From positions 62,001-126,000 of the forward strand of contig JAQGDQ010000070.1 in the NCBI GenBank assembly GCA_030141605.1: a stretch of DNA of 64,000 nucleotides, given 5' to 3'. Every line of letters begins with the position of its first letter. The stretch's first letter is position 1. The translations under genes and the position numbers were made by a program. This document shows positions 1 through 13,539 of the stretch, piece after piece. Under the pieces are notes generated by a model. That model did not search any database. It saw nothing but the letters and a program-made list of their open reading frames with translations, and was not told the DNA's origin. The stretch comes from Tubiluchus corallicola (taxonomy: Eukaryota; Priapulida; Priapulimorpha; Priapulimorphida; Tubiluchidae).

Positions 1-1701
1 ATATATATAATGCATAGGAAACAAATCCAACGCATTGGATATAAATTGTTCCCGATGTGAGTACTCGTTTAATCTTGTAGTTTATAAGCAAATCAAATTT
101 AGAAATTTGAAACAATGAAAGGTTAACGCTCGCAAAATATGGTAAATATTGGTTTACTGATAAAAAGGCTAGACCCCAATTTCGGCAAACTTGTAAACAC
201 TACTCAAATGTTTGCTGCTACAAGAGGCACACGTCTACACATTTGATGTGAATTTATTCCATATACACAGACATACTGTGAGGTCACATTACACGGTCAC
301 TGTGTGGAGCAAAAGCATGTGCTATTAGGCCTCTCCAAATTGTGCACCAATTGACAGTCATCAATAATGTAACTTAATATTACATATTGAAATTATAAGC
401 AAATTTTGTTCGTAACTTGAAAAAGGACGAGTTCAAATTGTTGCGATTTGTTATACCGTTGTAGAAAATATTGTTTTGATGCGTTTTCAAATTTGTAAGG
501 GCTAAACATTTAAAAAGGAATTGACGACAACATTTTAATGGTATTCTGTTTTGACGACTGTTCCGTTATGTTTGGCTCTTTGAAAAAGTAAAACACAATT
601 TGCAACTGAATGTCTTGTATGATAATGTTGATGACTGAGAGGCTGGTGGAAGTAAATAATGATGCCAATACATGAGATGGAGACAATACAGTGGTGTACG
701 CATTATACAGTTTTATGCTTCTATTTTCGATTTCGTAAACATGTGCAACACCCTCGTGGAATGTTCGTGCCGTTAAAAATTACGTTCAATTGTGACGTTA
801 TCACCAGCTGGGCTTGCCGGCCGTTAATGAAATTTTTAATATTTAATGATCTGAACACTTTAACGTTATTATACGTGTTAAAATGTGCACTTTTTATCGT
901 ACTTCAAAATGGAGTAGGATATGAAAAAAAAATCATCCGGGTTCCCTTTAACCGATTTTTTGGAGGGTAAACATCATACCTTTTTAGATATTCTACGAGC
1001 CCCCTTCCAAAAAGAAACCTCGCTTGGATAAATTCGAAAACAATGTTACATATCAAGATTTCCCTAAAGGCGTCAACGAGCCAAAAAAAAACTCGCAAAT
1101 CTGTATTTGTGAGTGAACTGCAAACATTTGATGTTTCACCTCATCATTAAACCTAAATTTAACTTCATAAACTATGAAATAATTTAGCGAAATGTGACAT
1201 TTGGAACATGCGGTACACATTAATATACGAAATTTATGACGATTAAAAAACCAATAGTGAGTTAATAAATAAGCGAAATCACCGTAAGTAAAAACACTGC
1301 TGGTTTTACGTGACATGTATGCAGTAATCATGTACGTGACATGTATGCAGTGGTATAAAATCTAACGTAGAAAATCTTCTTGGTTATTAGTAAGCAAAGT
1401 GTAAAAATTATTGAGGTAGTTGTCGTAAAAAGGTTAGCCAGCCTACCTACAATTTCTAATATTCTTCTTTTGGGTCTTAGTAAACTCTAAGTTCTTATTG
1501 GTTGAAGAACGGTTTTGAAAATAATATAAAGGATTAAACTGCATGAAACAGGAATATTTATAATTTTGTATTATAAATTGGAATAAGTTAGCAAAATTGT
1601 ATCATTTATACTGTTTTTATTATTATTATTTTCTTATTTGTTTTTATTTTTGTTATCTGCAGCATCACCGTTAATTTTTAATATACTAATCTATTTATAA
1701 G
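1..1701. other. Gene-free AT-rich flank
   Basis: I see no supportable gene here. The open frames are short, low-complexity and without recognisable motifs. The only local structure is a direct repeat of about 19 bases (TACGTGACATGTATGCAGT) present twice near 1308-1351. Confidence 0.5.
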
Positions 1702-1836
1702 AAAGGGCAGGAGACTAGATGACCCTATGGTCCTTCCCTGCCCTGCCCCATGAATATAATTACTTAATATTTAAAAAACTTTTGACGTTAAACTAATTGG
1801 TTGTAAATAAATGTTCTATGTCTATGTCTATGTATC
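1702..1836 (+). repeat. 3' tail of a non-LTR-type repeat with a conserved hairpin
   Basis: A segment starting AAAGGGCAG and returning to CTGCCCT about 45 bases later encloses GACTAGATGACC and GGTC, so it can fold into a two-part hairpin. After an AT-rich stretch it ends in a short tandem tail (TATGTC repeated). The same hairpin recurs at 55,513 on the same strand and there ends in a TTA tail. A conserved hairpin followed by a variable microsatellite tail is typical of LINE or SINE 3' ends. The family name is not known to me. Confidence 0.55.
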
Positions 1837-4800
1837 GCAGCTTTAGCTTTGTTGCAAGCACAGGTTTTTCATGTTTCTTACATATAACTTAGAAGCTAGA
1901 AACCAAACCGACGTATTGCTTGTGACAATGTAGCCTGCAGTTTATCAGATAGTCATGCCACCATCACTGACAGTTATAGTAAGAAAATTTGTTACAACGC
2001 GCCAGTTCCACGAACCAATATGTGAACGCAGCTTTATACTCATGTTTAACCTCCACGCTACACAATGAAACAACAACAAAAAACAAACAAAGAATAGTCG
2101 ACACCAATAAAAATCACACTGCCATAAACAATTACGTTTTACGAGTTTTATAACACAGGCTGTCAAATTAAAAATTCATGAACTTGCTCAATAAAATACA
2201 TGTTTACGAAGAGATCAAAAGACATGAAAGGAAATTAATCTATGAAAACGCCAATATTGATAGCAAATTACATCGCAAGCGACACAAGCTAATTAATCAA
2301 GTGAGGAAGTAAGCAGACATCAACCACTAATTAACCAACATTATATAAACATTCACTCATTCCCCCCACGTCCCATATCAAGTGAACATTAAACGATGAA
2401 AAATTTAAACACTTCGTCACTTTGACAGTTAATAAATACACTGGTAATTTAGATGGACGTAATTTATGGACAGACTTCTGAATACTGACTTCACAATCAC
2501 CCAATTCACAATCACCGATACTTCTACACTTCAATATTAGGCAATCTAGAAGCTTAATTTTGTACACTGACTATCCAAATTATCCTTTGTATACTTGCAA
2601 AGTTGTGTGCTCTTCATTTTTTCTTCTTATAGACCACCAGCAAGGTCCTGGCCAAAAAGCTCTTGACATGAATTGAATATTTTTTGTTCATGATCAAGGG
2701 CGACCTGTGCTAGTTTTCTCGTGACAATGCTGTCTTTTATAAAACAGACACCATAAAAAAACATTAAAATTAGCCAATCACCATCTCTACATGTATATAA
2801 TTATATGTTTATTGTGCGCCTAAAACCTGATAATTATTAAGTTAATATGGTAATCATCTAGGCTAAGGTGAGTGGTTGAAGGCTTGCAACTAATTTTGAA
2901 TTAATAAAAAATTTCTCACGAAAAGAACAAGTTTGTCCCCTTAAAGCCATGACTAGATTTATCAGAAGAACTCACGTGGATTGTATGATTTTTGTCAATG
3001 ATTTAGTCTACATGCATCCAAACACTTTTATATATGCATCATTGCTTGTATTAGAAAGATAAATAAAAAACAAATCGACAGACATTAGAACATAAGCAGT
3101 ATCAGCTTAATTGCCTGCATGGTTCTAGTATTATTGATGTATTAGGTACAGGTTAAATGAAATGGGACCCAAAGTGCAACCCTGTGTACCATTAACAACT
3201 AATATATGATCTTGAAAGCTGCAATATTTGTTTTGTGCACGCCCCCATGCCCTCCCCCACACACACGAAATAGATTTCATGAAAAACGGTACGAAATTGA
3301 CCAGTGCAAATTGCGTTTAAATTACTAGGCAAAATAACTATGCTGCATGCACAGTGTAACTAGTTATAATATGCAATGCTTAGTTATGCTTCCGTATTTG
3401 CTAAAGATAATGTTGTGCAGAATGCTTGCTAACACGTGTAAACATATTTATATGTTTTCCCATGTATAAAGTTAGCACATATTTGCAATTTTAACAGTAC
3501 AAGTTGCCATTATTATTTAATACAAGGTAGTAAAGACGTAAAGTTATTCAGTGATGATTAGTTTTGCTCACATTTGCTGCTAATGTTTGTACTAGTCGGC
3601 GTACTGTTGACACTGTTATTTATTAGCTATATGTACATATTTAATAGCAGCAACAACGTACTTGGCTACATTGCTAATTCTTGTGGTATATAGATCATTT
3701 GTTTACCCCAACCGTATGTATTGTAGGTAAATAGTAGATAAAGCATTTTATTCAAGTTTAGCGATTACAGCAGATTGAGCACAAAGAAATATTTAAGAAC
3801 TTTTTATTTTAATACATGTCATACACCGTCAATAAGTTTTCAAGGAGCCCGAATGACCGGCTTCTAAAGCCCTTAGACAACAAGTCTGCAGCTGATGCCA
3901 TGTTTGACTAGCTACTCCAGAAAGTTAGCGGTTAACGTGTTTGGTTAACTCTCAAAGCTAGAATGGACAATGGTCATTCTACTGGTCGCCTGTGTCATGG
4001 ATGGAGGTTTATAATCAGTGTGCCAAAAATAAATGGCTAATGATATTTGTCAGATGGACTATTTCAGCTACTACAAAACCTAGCAACCTAAAATATTCAA
4101 TCGTTCTCCAAAGAGGTCAGGTCCATTAGCGATGAAAAATACACGTAATAAAAAAGTAGCCAATGATGGTTTAACCGTTAAACGATTTAGTGTTAAAATT
4201 TTGCATAAAATTGGGGTACAGATGAACAAACCTTTGACCCAAAAACTGCTGTGACAAAATGAAATTTAACCTCTAACATAAATCAAAGAGATAAACTTGC
4301 ACGTACTGTACACCCAACTGAAGTGTTTGTTCCCCACAAGACCAACTATGTTGAAGAAAACAAAAAGTTTATTTTATAATCCAGCAATCCACAGCCTGAG
4401 AAACTAGTTAAGCAAAATTTATTGATTAATAAGCATCCCCTCCCAAAAGCACTATCACCTGACAGCGGACACCCAGTCTACATGCATTTCTTCTTGTATG
4501 GTCTGTTCTGATGGCTTATAATCCTCATACAGGTTTTGAATTAAATATGGCAAACAAACGCTTACTCCGCTTATATTGGGAAACAGTTACCTCAGCATAC
4601 AGACACGTAACTGAGGTTAACCAAGTGTTTCCAGGTAAATTGTTTATGGGAGGCATTAGGAGCAGGAAGTCAACAGAACTTGCGGGTCATCAACATGGCG
4701 ATAATAGCTGACACGACTATACCATGTGGACAAACTGATATTACACCGTGGTATGAATAGTTCAGAAATCTTCGTTAAAGATTATAATAAATTTATGCCC

Positions 4801-5192
4801 AATAGAAGGATATCGCCAGAGCACATGCTGACATTGTGAAATGCCACGTTGGGACAATGCAGGTTTTCACCTACAGTGGATGACCAGGAATGGGATACAA
4901 AGTAAAACTGGATAAGGACTGATAGCATCAATAGCGTATAGCAAGGCTAGAAAGAAAATTATTTATATATGATGAAGAAATGACATTATTAATTAAAACA
5001 TAACTTTATGATCATTTTAGGGTTATACAGTCTACAAACGTTTGGAGTATAACTGTCTAACTGATGCTCACTTTGCCTGTTTATTTAAAAAATAATTTTG
5101 TTGTTTCTAAAATTCAATTGTTTTGATATCAGATGTTACTTGAAAGAGATGGATCGTATGAATAGGAATAGTTATTACTCAACTATTTGAAG
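1837..5192. other. Intergenic DNA with no recognisable feature
   Basis: I read this as AT-rich non-coding DNA. The one ORF over 60 codons (4511-4711, plus) has no recognisable motif and no splice context. Old, unclassifiable repeat fragments may be present. Confidence 0.4.
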
Positions 5193-6188
5193 CACTAATA
5201 CATTTTAGTGGTTTCTTACTATAAATGTGTAACTCGTTTTTACTGTAAGCTACAAGTACAGTCACTAATACATTTTAGTGGTTTCTTACTATAAATGTCT
5301 AACTCGTTTTTTACTGTAACTTGCAAGTAGAGTCACTAATACATTTTAGTGGTTTCTTACTATAAATGTGTAACTCGTTTTTTACTGTAAGCTACAAGTA
5401 CTGTCACTATTACATTTTAGTGGTTTCTCACTATAAACGTGTAACTCGTTTTTTACTGTAAGCTGTAAGTACAGTCACTAATACATTTTAGTGGTTTCTT
5501 ACTACAAATGTGTAACTCGTTTTTTACTGTAAGCTACAAGTACAGTCACTAATACATTTTAGTGGTTTCTTACTATAAATGTGTAACTCGTTTTTTACTG
5601 TAAGCTGCACGTACAGTCACTAATACATTTTAGTGGTTTCTTACTATAAATGTGTAACTCGTTTTTTACTGTAAGCTGCAAGTACAGTCACTAATGCATT
5701 TTAGTGGTTTTTTACTATAAATGTGTAACTCGTTTTTTACTGTAAGCTGCAAGTACAGTCACTAATACATTTTAGTGGTTTCTTACTATAAATGTGTAAC
5801 TCGTTTTTACTGTAAGCTACAAGTACAGTCACTAATACATTTTAGTGGTTTCTTACTATAAATGTGTAACTCGTTTTTTACTGTAACTTGCAAGTACAGT
5901 CACTAATACATTTTAGTGGTTTCTTACTATAAATGTGTAACTCGTTTTTTACTGTAAGCTACAAGTACAGTCACTAATACATTTTAGTGGTTTCTTACTA
6001 TAAATGTGTAACTCGTTTTTTACTGTAAGCTACAAGTACAGTCACTATTACATTTTAGTGGTTTCTCACTATAAATGTGTAACTCGTTTTTTACTGTAAG
6101 CTGCAAGTACAGTCACTAATACATTTTAGTGGTTTCTTGCCATAAATGTGTAACTCGTTTTTTACTGTAAACTGCAAGTACAGTCACT
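5193..6188. repeat. 71-bp minisatellite, about 14 copies
   Basis: Fourteen head-to-tail copies of a 71-base unit (two copies are 70 because of a shorter T run) start at 5193, 5263, 5334, 5405, 5476 and so on to 6114, with a partial CACT at 6185. Copies differ by only a few substitutions. Each unit holds two palindromes, CACTAA...TTAGTG and ACTGTA...TACAGT, separated by a conserved GTGTAACTCGTTTT stretch. There is no long ORF. Variation is not concentrated between fixed repeats, so this is not a CRISPR-type array. Confidence 0.93.
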
Positions 6189-9100
6189 GTAACCGCATAA
6201 TGCCAGAATGAGTCGCACCGGTAATGGGTCAATTTTTGAGACCCATTTTCAACACTTGCTGTAATCAAGTCTTAATTTCTACTACCTCCCCTTGAGCTCT
6301 TGAGCTCTTTCACACCAGCCCATCACAAACACTGGTCCCACACAGTTCATACATAACACTTTCATCACACTGGGAACAAGAGTACTAGAAGTACTAGAAA
6401 TGATTCGTTCATCGATCCATCCGTCTATCCCTTTGTTCGTCTATCCATGAAGCCATCCATCCAGTTACACTTTGATTTGTATTCATTCGCCTGTTTACTC
6501 AATCGCTCATCTCTACAGTGTTCATCCATTTTGTAGTGAAATTTGAAATCACTGCCCCTCTTCAACAACTGGAATGAATGAAAATTATTCTCCCTGCTAC
6601 AATGACTGTAAATACAGACAGCGCTGTGAGTATTCTAATTGCATTTCTTCCTCTTATGAATGCTCTCTGGTCGGATTCGGAAGTAGCCTGCCCGTCTGCG
6701 CATTATCGATCTTTCCCCGAAATTCCACAGCCATTATTCCCTGTGTAAGCAGTCAGCTACAAGCAAGGCGCTGTCCTGAATTCAATCTCTAGCTTGCGAC
6801 CTCGTGTTTGTCGCAAGCGTCTAGCAGATGATTACCATGCAGTATTCTGTAGAAGTACCACAAAGAAAAGAGCGACCAGCCTAAGCCTTGATGAAACCCA
6901 AATTCTCAAGATGGTCGACTACTGTTCAGTTTTTATCATTCACTAGATAAAGACTAAGTCAACATTTATCGACCGTCGCTCTTTATAACATACAACATTA
7001 CCACTAACAGCTATTTAGCGACGTACAATACAACAAGAACAGACAACAAACAAGTACGGATGCACACACAAACAACGAATAGCACATAGGGTATATGTGC
7101 TATTATTATTATTATTATTATTATAGTGTATTATTATATTTTACTATTGGATGTGAATAAAATAAATAAATAAAAATAAATATCCTGGCGTTTGCAGCCG
7201 AACTGAAGACTGGGTGGCTACAATTCGAAATCCAATTCGCTAGACCACACCCCTGAGTCAAAACAAAAGGACTTCGCTTCTCTTGTGTTAACAAACTTTT
7301 AGTTTACATTTTTTGTTCTGTATGATTGTGTTGCCTTATCGTGAACCGGAAAAAACATAAGTACGGACAAACCACCCATGCAAGAACATATCAGGGTCAG
7401 GTTGGACACGAAATGTAGCTGTGGTAGTTGCTGGTTACTGGAAGTTTATATTTTACTTTTTATGTGAGTTCATTAACTGCAAAACCATCATTTATTGCCT
7501 TCAAGGCACATGATTCATTGACTTATAAATACGTTTATAAAGTTATGGTATGTGAGGAATAGAAGTTTGTTAACATTTTGATGTAGATTAATTTCTCTTC
7601 AATTCTTATTTTGCATTTCAAATTAAAACCAGCTGACAGCCAGAGAAACAATTTACCGAGAACACACCATTTTTTGTGGTTTTATGAACTAGCTTTGCAT
7701 TATTCTAGCTAGCCCTTGAGGTAGACTGAATAATTTAGAACACACACACTACACTGAAAATGGACCAAGACTAGTTGGTGTGCAAATAAGCATCGCAAAA
7801 GCTCAGAACACCACACAAACATGAATTTCTCATTGTTTCTTTGATTTCATTTCCATTAACTGCCTTTAACTGCGCAGCTTACACCTGGACACTTTCTATT
7901 TTCCGAACAACCACCGCCACCGTCGATACACCAATCACACTAAACTGCCTTTCATGCATTCACTGGTGCATATTACTTTTGCAGCATCATCTATTTAAAG
8001 ATGTAATCTCCCTGCATTGTCAAACTCTGAAATTACACGCACCTCAAATTTCGTGATTCCTTTATGATACTGCAGAAAATTTTGCAGATAATTATTACTT
8101 ACAAGTTCGACGCGCATCTTCCCATGCAATAATGCGGATAATTATGGTGTCCATAAAAGTGTAGAGATGAGGCAAAGATCTCCAAACTTTGTACAGAAGA
8201 GTACGTATCTATTACGTTAATACGTAATAATACATATTACGTTAAGCCATGCATAATAAACAGACAAGAGGGGTAGCGAATCATCAATTTGTCCGTCATC
8301 ATATGGCTACAGTAGTAGAATATGTGAGGCGGTTTAAATCATTTTACATGCGCAAAAGTGGCATTGAGAATATAGACCAGAATTTGCTTGTATATAGTAA
8401 AAAGGATATATTAAAGCAATTTTTAAAGCACTGTTGTGCAATAGCAGAAACAGAATCAAATCTCAAATTGCTCCTAAAACTTTGGTTAAACCCTACACAC
8501 TTAGTTACAAGTGTAAATAGGAAGACGGAATCCATATTAGGGATCCACCCTATGCACTTAGCTACAGATGCAAATAGGAAGAAGGATTTTAATTTTCTTT
8601 TAGACTGAGGCAATAATAAAGCTTTTTTTAAATACGCTAATCTAATACAAGATGCCACGTGTCCTGCTCCGCATCTTCTTTTTGACTCCTCATTGGTTTG
8701 GCCAACAGAAAAGATCAAGTTTTGTAAACGCACTACCAGGAGAACTGCACAGTCTTTATATAAACGGAGACCGATGTGTTAAAAATTTTGTTGGACTGGT
8801 ACAAGACCCATTTTTAATGAAAACATTTAATTAGTAATAAACATTTAAGACTATTTTATACATGTATTATCGATTTTCTTGCACGTTTTGTATCCAACTC
8901 TAACAAAATCAACTTGACTTATATATTATAGACTGTTTCGATAATTAACCTGATTCTAAAATTAGTTTTGGTTAATTATATGGTTGGTTAAATTATGTTT
9001 ATTATTATCATTTACTACGTATTTTTGGATACTTTGTTACAAAGTTTACTGTAGTAATTGTTAAAATTTACTTTCAGTCTTAAATCTATTCCATTGATGT

Positions 9101-9680
9101 TAAATTTAGAATTTCGTAAGATAACGCATGCTATTATCGTAGTCTGACTGTTATACGATGTCATTGTAATTGTAATCACATGACTGTAATCATATTCTGC
9201 AAATGGAGAACAAAAGATTTATAATAATAATAATAATAATATTACGTTAAGAGATGCAGAAGCAAAAATGAAGAAGTTCTTAGTTAAGAGTTATTAAAAG
9301 CGCATTAATTAAATTTACAAAAACTCATGCAAAACATTAAGCCTATTTGGTAAATTTTATTGCTGCCCACAGTTGCTGTTACAAGTATACAAGACCAATG
9401 TTCTGTTTACATTACAAAACAAATCCTTATTCTGGCTATCAAGGTCTTCTAAGACTACACACAGGAGGTATTGGGGGTTGGGGGGGGGGGTTGGTTGTTT
9501 CTAATACTAGTACCCATAGGCGTCTTTTGGCTATGAGATAGTTTCCGTTACACGCGGACCTAAGAAGTCCAGCATGGCTAGAGAATATATTGACTAGTGT
9601 TAAGGCGGAGTTATGACTATGAAAATCGCTGCTTCATGGACTACAATGTGTCTTTTAAGTACAAATAAATAAATGACTAA
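6189..9680. other. Intergenic DNA with small simple repeats
   Basis: The stretch contains degenerate TCCA-type repeats near 6400-6470, an ATT run near 7101-7125, an AAT run near 9220-9240, a G10 run near 9480, and a roughly 60-base imperfect duplication at 8495-8595. That duplication makes the ORF at 8249-8608 read as two similar segments (THLVTSVNRK and MHLATDANRK). No gene is supported. Confidence 0.4.
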
Positions 9681-9961
9681 AGTTTACAATTCCCCACAAA
9701 CAAGAAATTAATTCTTAGTTCATTAAGCTTAGGATTAGGATTAGGGTTAGGATTCTGGTGAGGGATGGGGTTAGGGCTAGGGCTATGGTTAGGGTAATTT
9801 GTGTAGGAATCCTAAACTTCTTCCAAAAATGGCATAAAAATACCCGACGCAAGGAAGTTAGTTCGTTAAGTAGGTTAGGGTTAGGACTAGGGTTGAAGTT
9901 GGTGTTTAGGTTAGCGATGGGTTAGGGTTAGGGTATTTAAGTTGTGGGAGAATTGTAAACT
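9681..9961. repeat. Degenerate TTAGGG-like block between inverted repeats
   Basis: Two clusters of degenerate TTAGGG/TTAGGA/TAGGGC units occupy about 9727-9795 and 9868-9932. They are bounded by an inverted repeat: AGTTTACAATTCCCCACAA at 9681 and its near reverse complement TTGTGGGAGAATTGTAAACT ending at 9961. A related GTAGGAATCCTAAACTT sequence lies between the clusters, so the block looks like an imperfect duplication of a unit containing the telomere-like repeat. Confidence 0.65.
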
Positions 9962-11239
9962 CGTTTCACAAAGTGATTAAAAACCAAGTATAGTACGTTA
10001 AGTTCGTTACCAAGAATTTATGAAAGAAATTAAACTTATATGATAAGAATTTGTTACTGGTTACCGCAATGGATGCTACTAGAACAGCCTTCAAGGCCTA
10101 CTCTGCGTCTGTCATACGTTTGTGATTTGTATGTTCTAGTCTCTCACGGAAAAATTTCATTAAACGTTTCAGACCGTTTAATGGCGTTTATTCGTGCCAT
10201 GCTCTCCTTGCGAGAAAAAGGCAGGCAGTGAATAGACTCCATTGTGTCTTGTAGCTTATTGGTAGTCTGAAAACGTTGTTGTTGGCTTGCGTGTTGAGGA
10301 CGATACATGTCCCGTCTGATGGGTCTCTTTTGTGGTCGTGCACACCGTGTAATTGAGTTTGGCTATACTGCTGTCTGTTTTGACTCGTTTTTCAACTGTA
10401 ACCCGGAAGAGCCGCCTGGAGTAATGAGTTAAAACTTCGCAAGCTAAAAATTCCAGTTTGAGAGATTATACATTAGTAATGAAACTACTGAATGATTGAA
10501 AAAGAGAAGTGAGAAATGTCAATTAAGAGTCTTGGGTTTCCAAACCTGATTGGCAGCTGCAGAAAAATAGAGAGCCGCGAATTTCTCGTGGGGTGAGGTG
10601 GGAGGAAGAATGTACTGTCGCCTTTTCACAATATTAACTTTCAAATCATGAACGTTTGGTTGCACATAATTAAGTAGAAGTTCAATGTTTTTCCTTGTAA
10701 TGTATACTTTTCTGTAGGCCTGCATACTGAGCTATACAGCCTTTCTAAATAATCAGTTTCTGCAGCCTGCTCCGGTTAAAGGAAAAGGAATAAAAGCGAT
10801 TCGAAAAATAAGATGCAACTCACGCAAGTTCAATGAAGAAGTTCTAGTATACTTCGGTCTGTCTGACTGTTTGTCTGTCTGTCTGCTACTTGTATGCCGC
10901 TTTACCTAAATTAATTTAATTATGCACTTTAACGCTAGGTTCCTCAGACCCGGATAATCAACATTATGTACGGAAACGAAAACGGATGCAGTTTGACATC
11001 ACTACGCAAGAAGTAGGCAAACTTGCTGTTTACATTGTCTAAGCACGCCCATTTAATTGACATAAATCAGCTAAATTATGCTAAAATACTGACGCCGGTA
11101 AACTATAGTATAACTAATTGTCAATATGATAACAGTGTGACCAGAACAGAGCTATGCATACATGTGTTTTTAATCAAAAAGTTTGAATTTTAGCAGATTC
11201 TAGAATAAAGCGATAGATGCAATTGTCAGCTACAGAGTG
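9962..11239. other. Intergenic DNA, nothing supported
   Basis: A 68-codon minus-strand ORF at 10,519-10,725 begins with ATG and is not low-complexity, but it matches no family I recognise and has no clear exon structure. A short GTCT run lies at 10,860-10,885. I see nothing else. Confidence 0.35.
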
Positions 11240-11820
11240 CTCCAAAAAAGTGCAGTAGAGATATGCCAATATTGTGTGATTAGGCCAGTTGTTGAACACG
11301 CTTGTCAGGTATGGCACTCATCTCTTTCCCAGAATTTCTGATTTGTTAGACACAGTTCAAAAGCGCTTATTGAAAATAATTTTTCCAAATGAAAACTATG
11401 CAAATCTCTACTTTTGACTAATCTTCAACCTTTATTGAACCGTCGCCAAAATTCTTGCAAAAAGTTGTTCTTATCAATTCAAAATCCTAATAATAAAATC
11501 CACACTCTATTGCCAGATGCCCAGACTCACAGATACAGTACTTGCCACCATTTGAAATACCCCTTACCTAGATGCAGAACAGAGAGATTCAAGAACAGTT
11601 TTATCTCACATGGTTTATTTAATTTTCAAACTTAAGTTTTGACTCATTTAATTTTAATTTATTTCGTTTATGTATTTTGTAACAGTGTAATAGTGCAAAT
11701 CGCTGTATGTTCTACCTTGCTTATTCTTTTTATATTACAATTTTATGCTGTACTGTAATTCAACTTTTGGTTGTAATGATGATAAATAAACTTATATATT
11801 ATATTATAAACTGTGCTTAT
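11240..11820 (+). pseudogene. Decayed LINE, 3' part of the reverse transcriptase ORF
   Basis: Translation of the plus strand gives, across frameshifts and stops, pieces in the order seen at the C-terminal end of Jockey/CR1/L2-type polyproteins: RPVVEHACQVWHSSL at about 11,282-11,326, then DTVQKRLLKIIFPNENYA, then NLQPLLNRRQNSCKKLF from about 11,420, ending in RCRTERFKNSF. The recalled family pattern is RPxxEYAcpvWH, followed by QKRalriIFP, followed by L..RRe.LC. At least one in-frame stop and two frame changes show that it is dead. It probably ends near the AT-rich tail at 11,790-11,820. Confidence 0.75.
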
Positions 11821-13539
11821 CAAATCACAAAAATAAAAGTCAGTGTGGTATAGTACAGTACTATTGTATTGTATCATACATTGATTATTCTAGATTCTAG
11901 AAAAAAATTCTGGAAATATGAGCTATTAACTTATTAACCACACTTGCTGGACTTTGCACGGTGTAATATCGCTATGATGAAATCAGTTGTTAGGTTATTG
12001 GTACATTTTCTTTTACCTGTGTATACCTGCGATGTGCCGGGCGAACCTATAACCTATCTGGCCCATAGTTTCCTCAATTTTAATGCTAAACTAGTTTTAT
12101 GTGCAAACAAAGAAGTTATCGCTAGTTTTTTTCGCAGGCCCTCTGGTGGTAACATGTAGAAGTGGTGGTTACTGCAACGCCTGTTGTATCCACTTTAACA
12201 TTGAAAGGTGTTACGGTACTTTTTGGATGATCTGTTCACCATTTGTCAAACTGTTTTAAAGTGGTCTGGACGTCTTGCAGTTCTAACATGTGTATCCAAC
12301 TTATTCCAATCATTGATGACACGAAAAGTGAAGCAGTTCTTATTGTTGCATCCAGGCTTACAGATCTTGCGATTGAAACGCAGAGCTAGCGTACAATAAA
12401 AGGATCATGTTTTCAATGTCTGTGTAGCTATTTTATTTCTGCTAAAGTTAGGATTTCTAAATGATAGACATACTGTAGAGCAAACTAAATAAAGTTTATA
12501 AATATAGACAAACATACTGCAGTGTAAGGAAGAAACACAGTTCCACACAGGAAACTATCAATGCACTTACGACGTCACAGAGCTATTAAACTTGTCATTC
12601 TGTTGGCGCCAAAGGAAATTAATTCTGAGACATTTTGAGTAATGGACTGCAATACAGTATTACTCAATCTATCCTTCATAATTTGACAATCCACAAATAT
12701 CCTAAAAATCCTAATAGCACTGACAACAACAATGACACGCTGCTTATAGTAAATCAGAAATAACTGTGAGTGTATTTACCCTCATCCGCATCGCATACAT
12801 GCAATCTTTACTGGACCAATTTTTAGATGTGAATGTGCAAGATGTGCATCTGAGTTACCAAAGTAATGAAACGTCCCGAACCACACAATCGTAGACTAGT
12901 TATTCACAAATAGTGCAATTTAAAAATCAAATAATTTAATGTGAGCGGTAAGGGTCATATTCTTATATACATAAATACACCACCGACACAGCTATGAAGA
13001 ACTGCATCCAACGAGGGACAAATTCAGCATGTACAAATTTTGTATAAGCAAATCAATATTATTTCCTGATATGTAATCAATGTAATGTCAAGAATCAACC
13101 ATTAAATCCGTATAATTAACGTTAATTATTACCAAGCGATGGTAATTATCGCGAGACATCTCAATAAAACGACTCTACTCTTTTTATCATTTGCCTTCGC
13201 CAGCTCAGTGTATTTTAAAAGGATTAATCTTTGCATGCAACCTTCGGTGTGCCTACAAATACAGAGTGACAGGACGCAAAATCCCTCTGTAAACAAAATG
13301 AAAAATTTCCTGATATCAAACCACGAATTAAGGAAATGATATACTGAAATCAGACAAATGTTCTGATATATCAGACAACTGTAATGCAAGCTTAAAATCT
13401 GAAATTCTGAATAACTAAAATTAAAGTTATGTTTAATTTTAAATGTTGAAAAATGACCCAGTAGGGTGGAGTAGTAGCCAGCGGTAGGGTAGTCAGTTGG
13501 GTGGAGGCGAACGACAAAATTGTGGTAATAAGTTATACA
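11821..13539. other. Intergenic DNA, nothing supported
   Basis: No coding or repeat structure is convincing. The sequence CCACCAGAGGGC, which fits the known CTCF core consensus, lies on the minus strand at 12,138-12,149. Confidence 0.35.

Noticed and set aside
5193-6188. CRISPR-like array
   Set aside because: The whole 71-bp unit repeats without variable spacers, and the context is an animal nuclear genome.
8249-8608. 119-codon ORF with two similar segments
   Set aside because: The similarity is a short DNA duplication (THLVTSVNRK and MHLATDANRK); no protein family is recognised.
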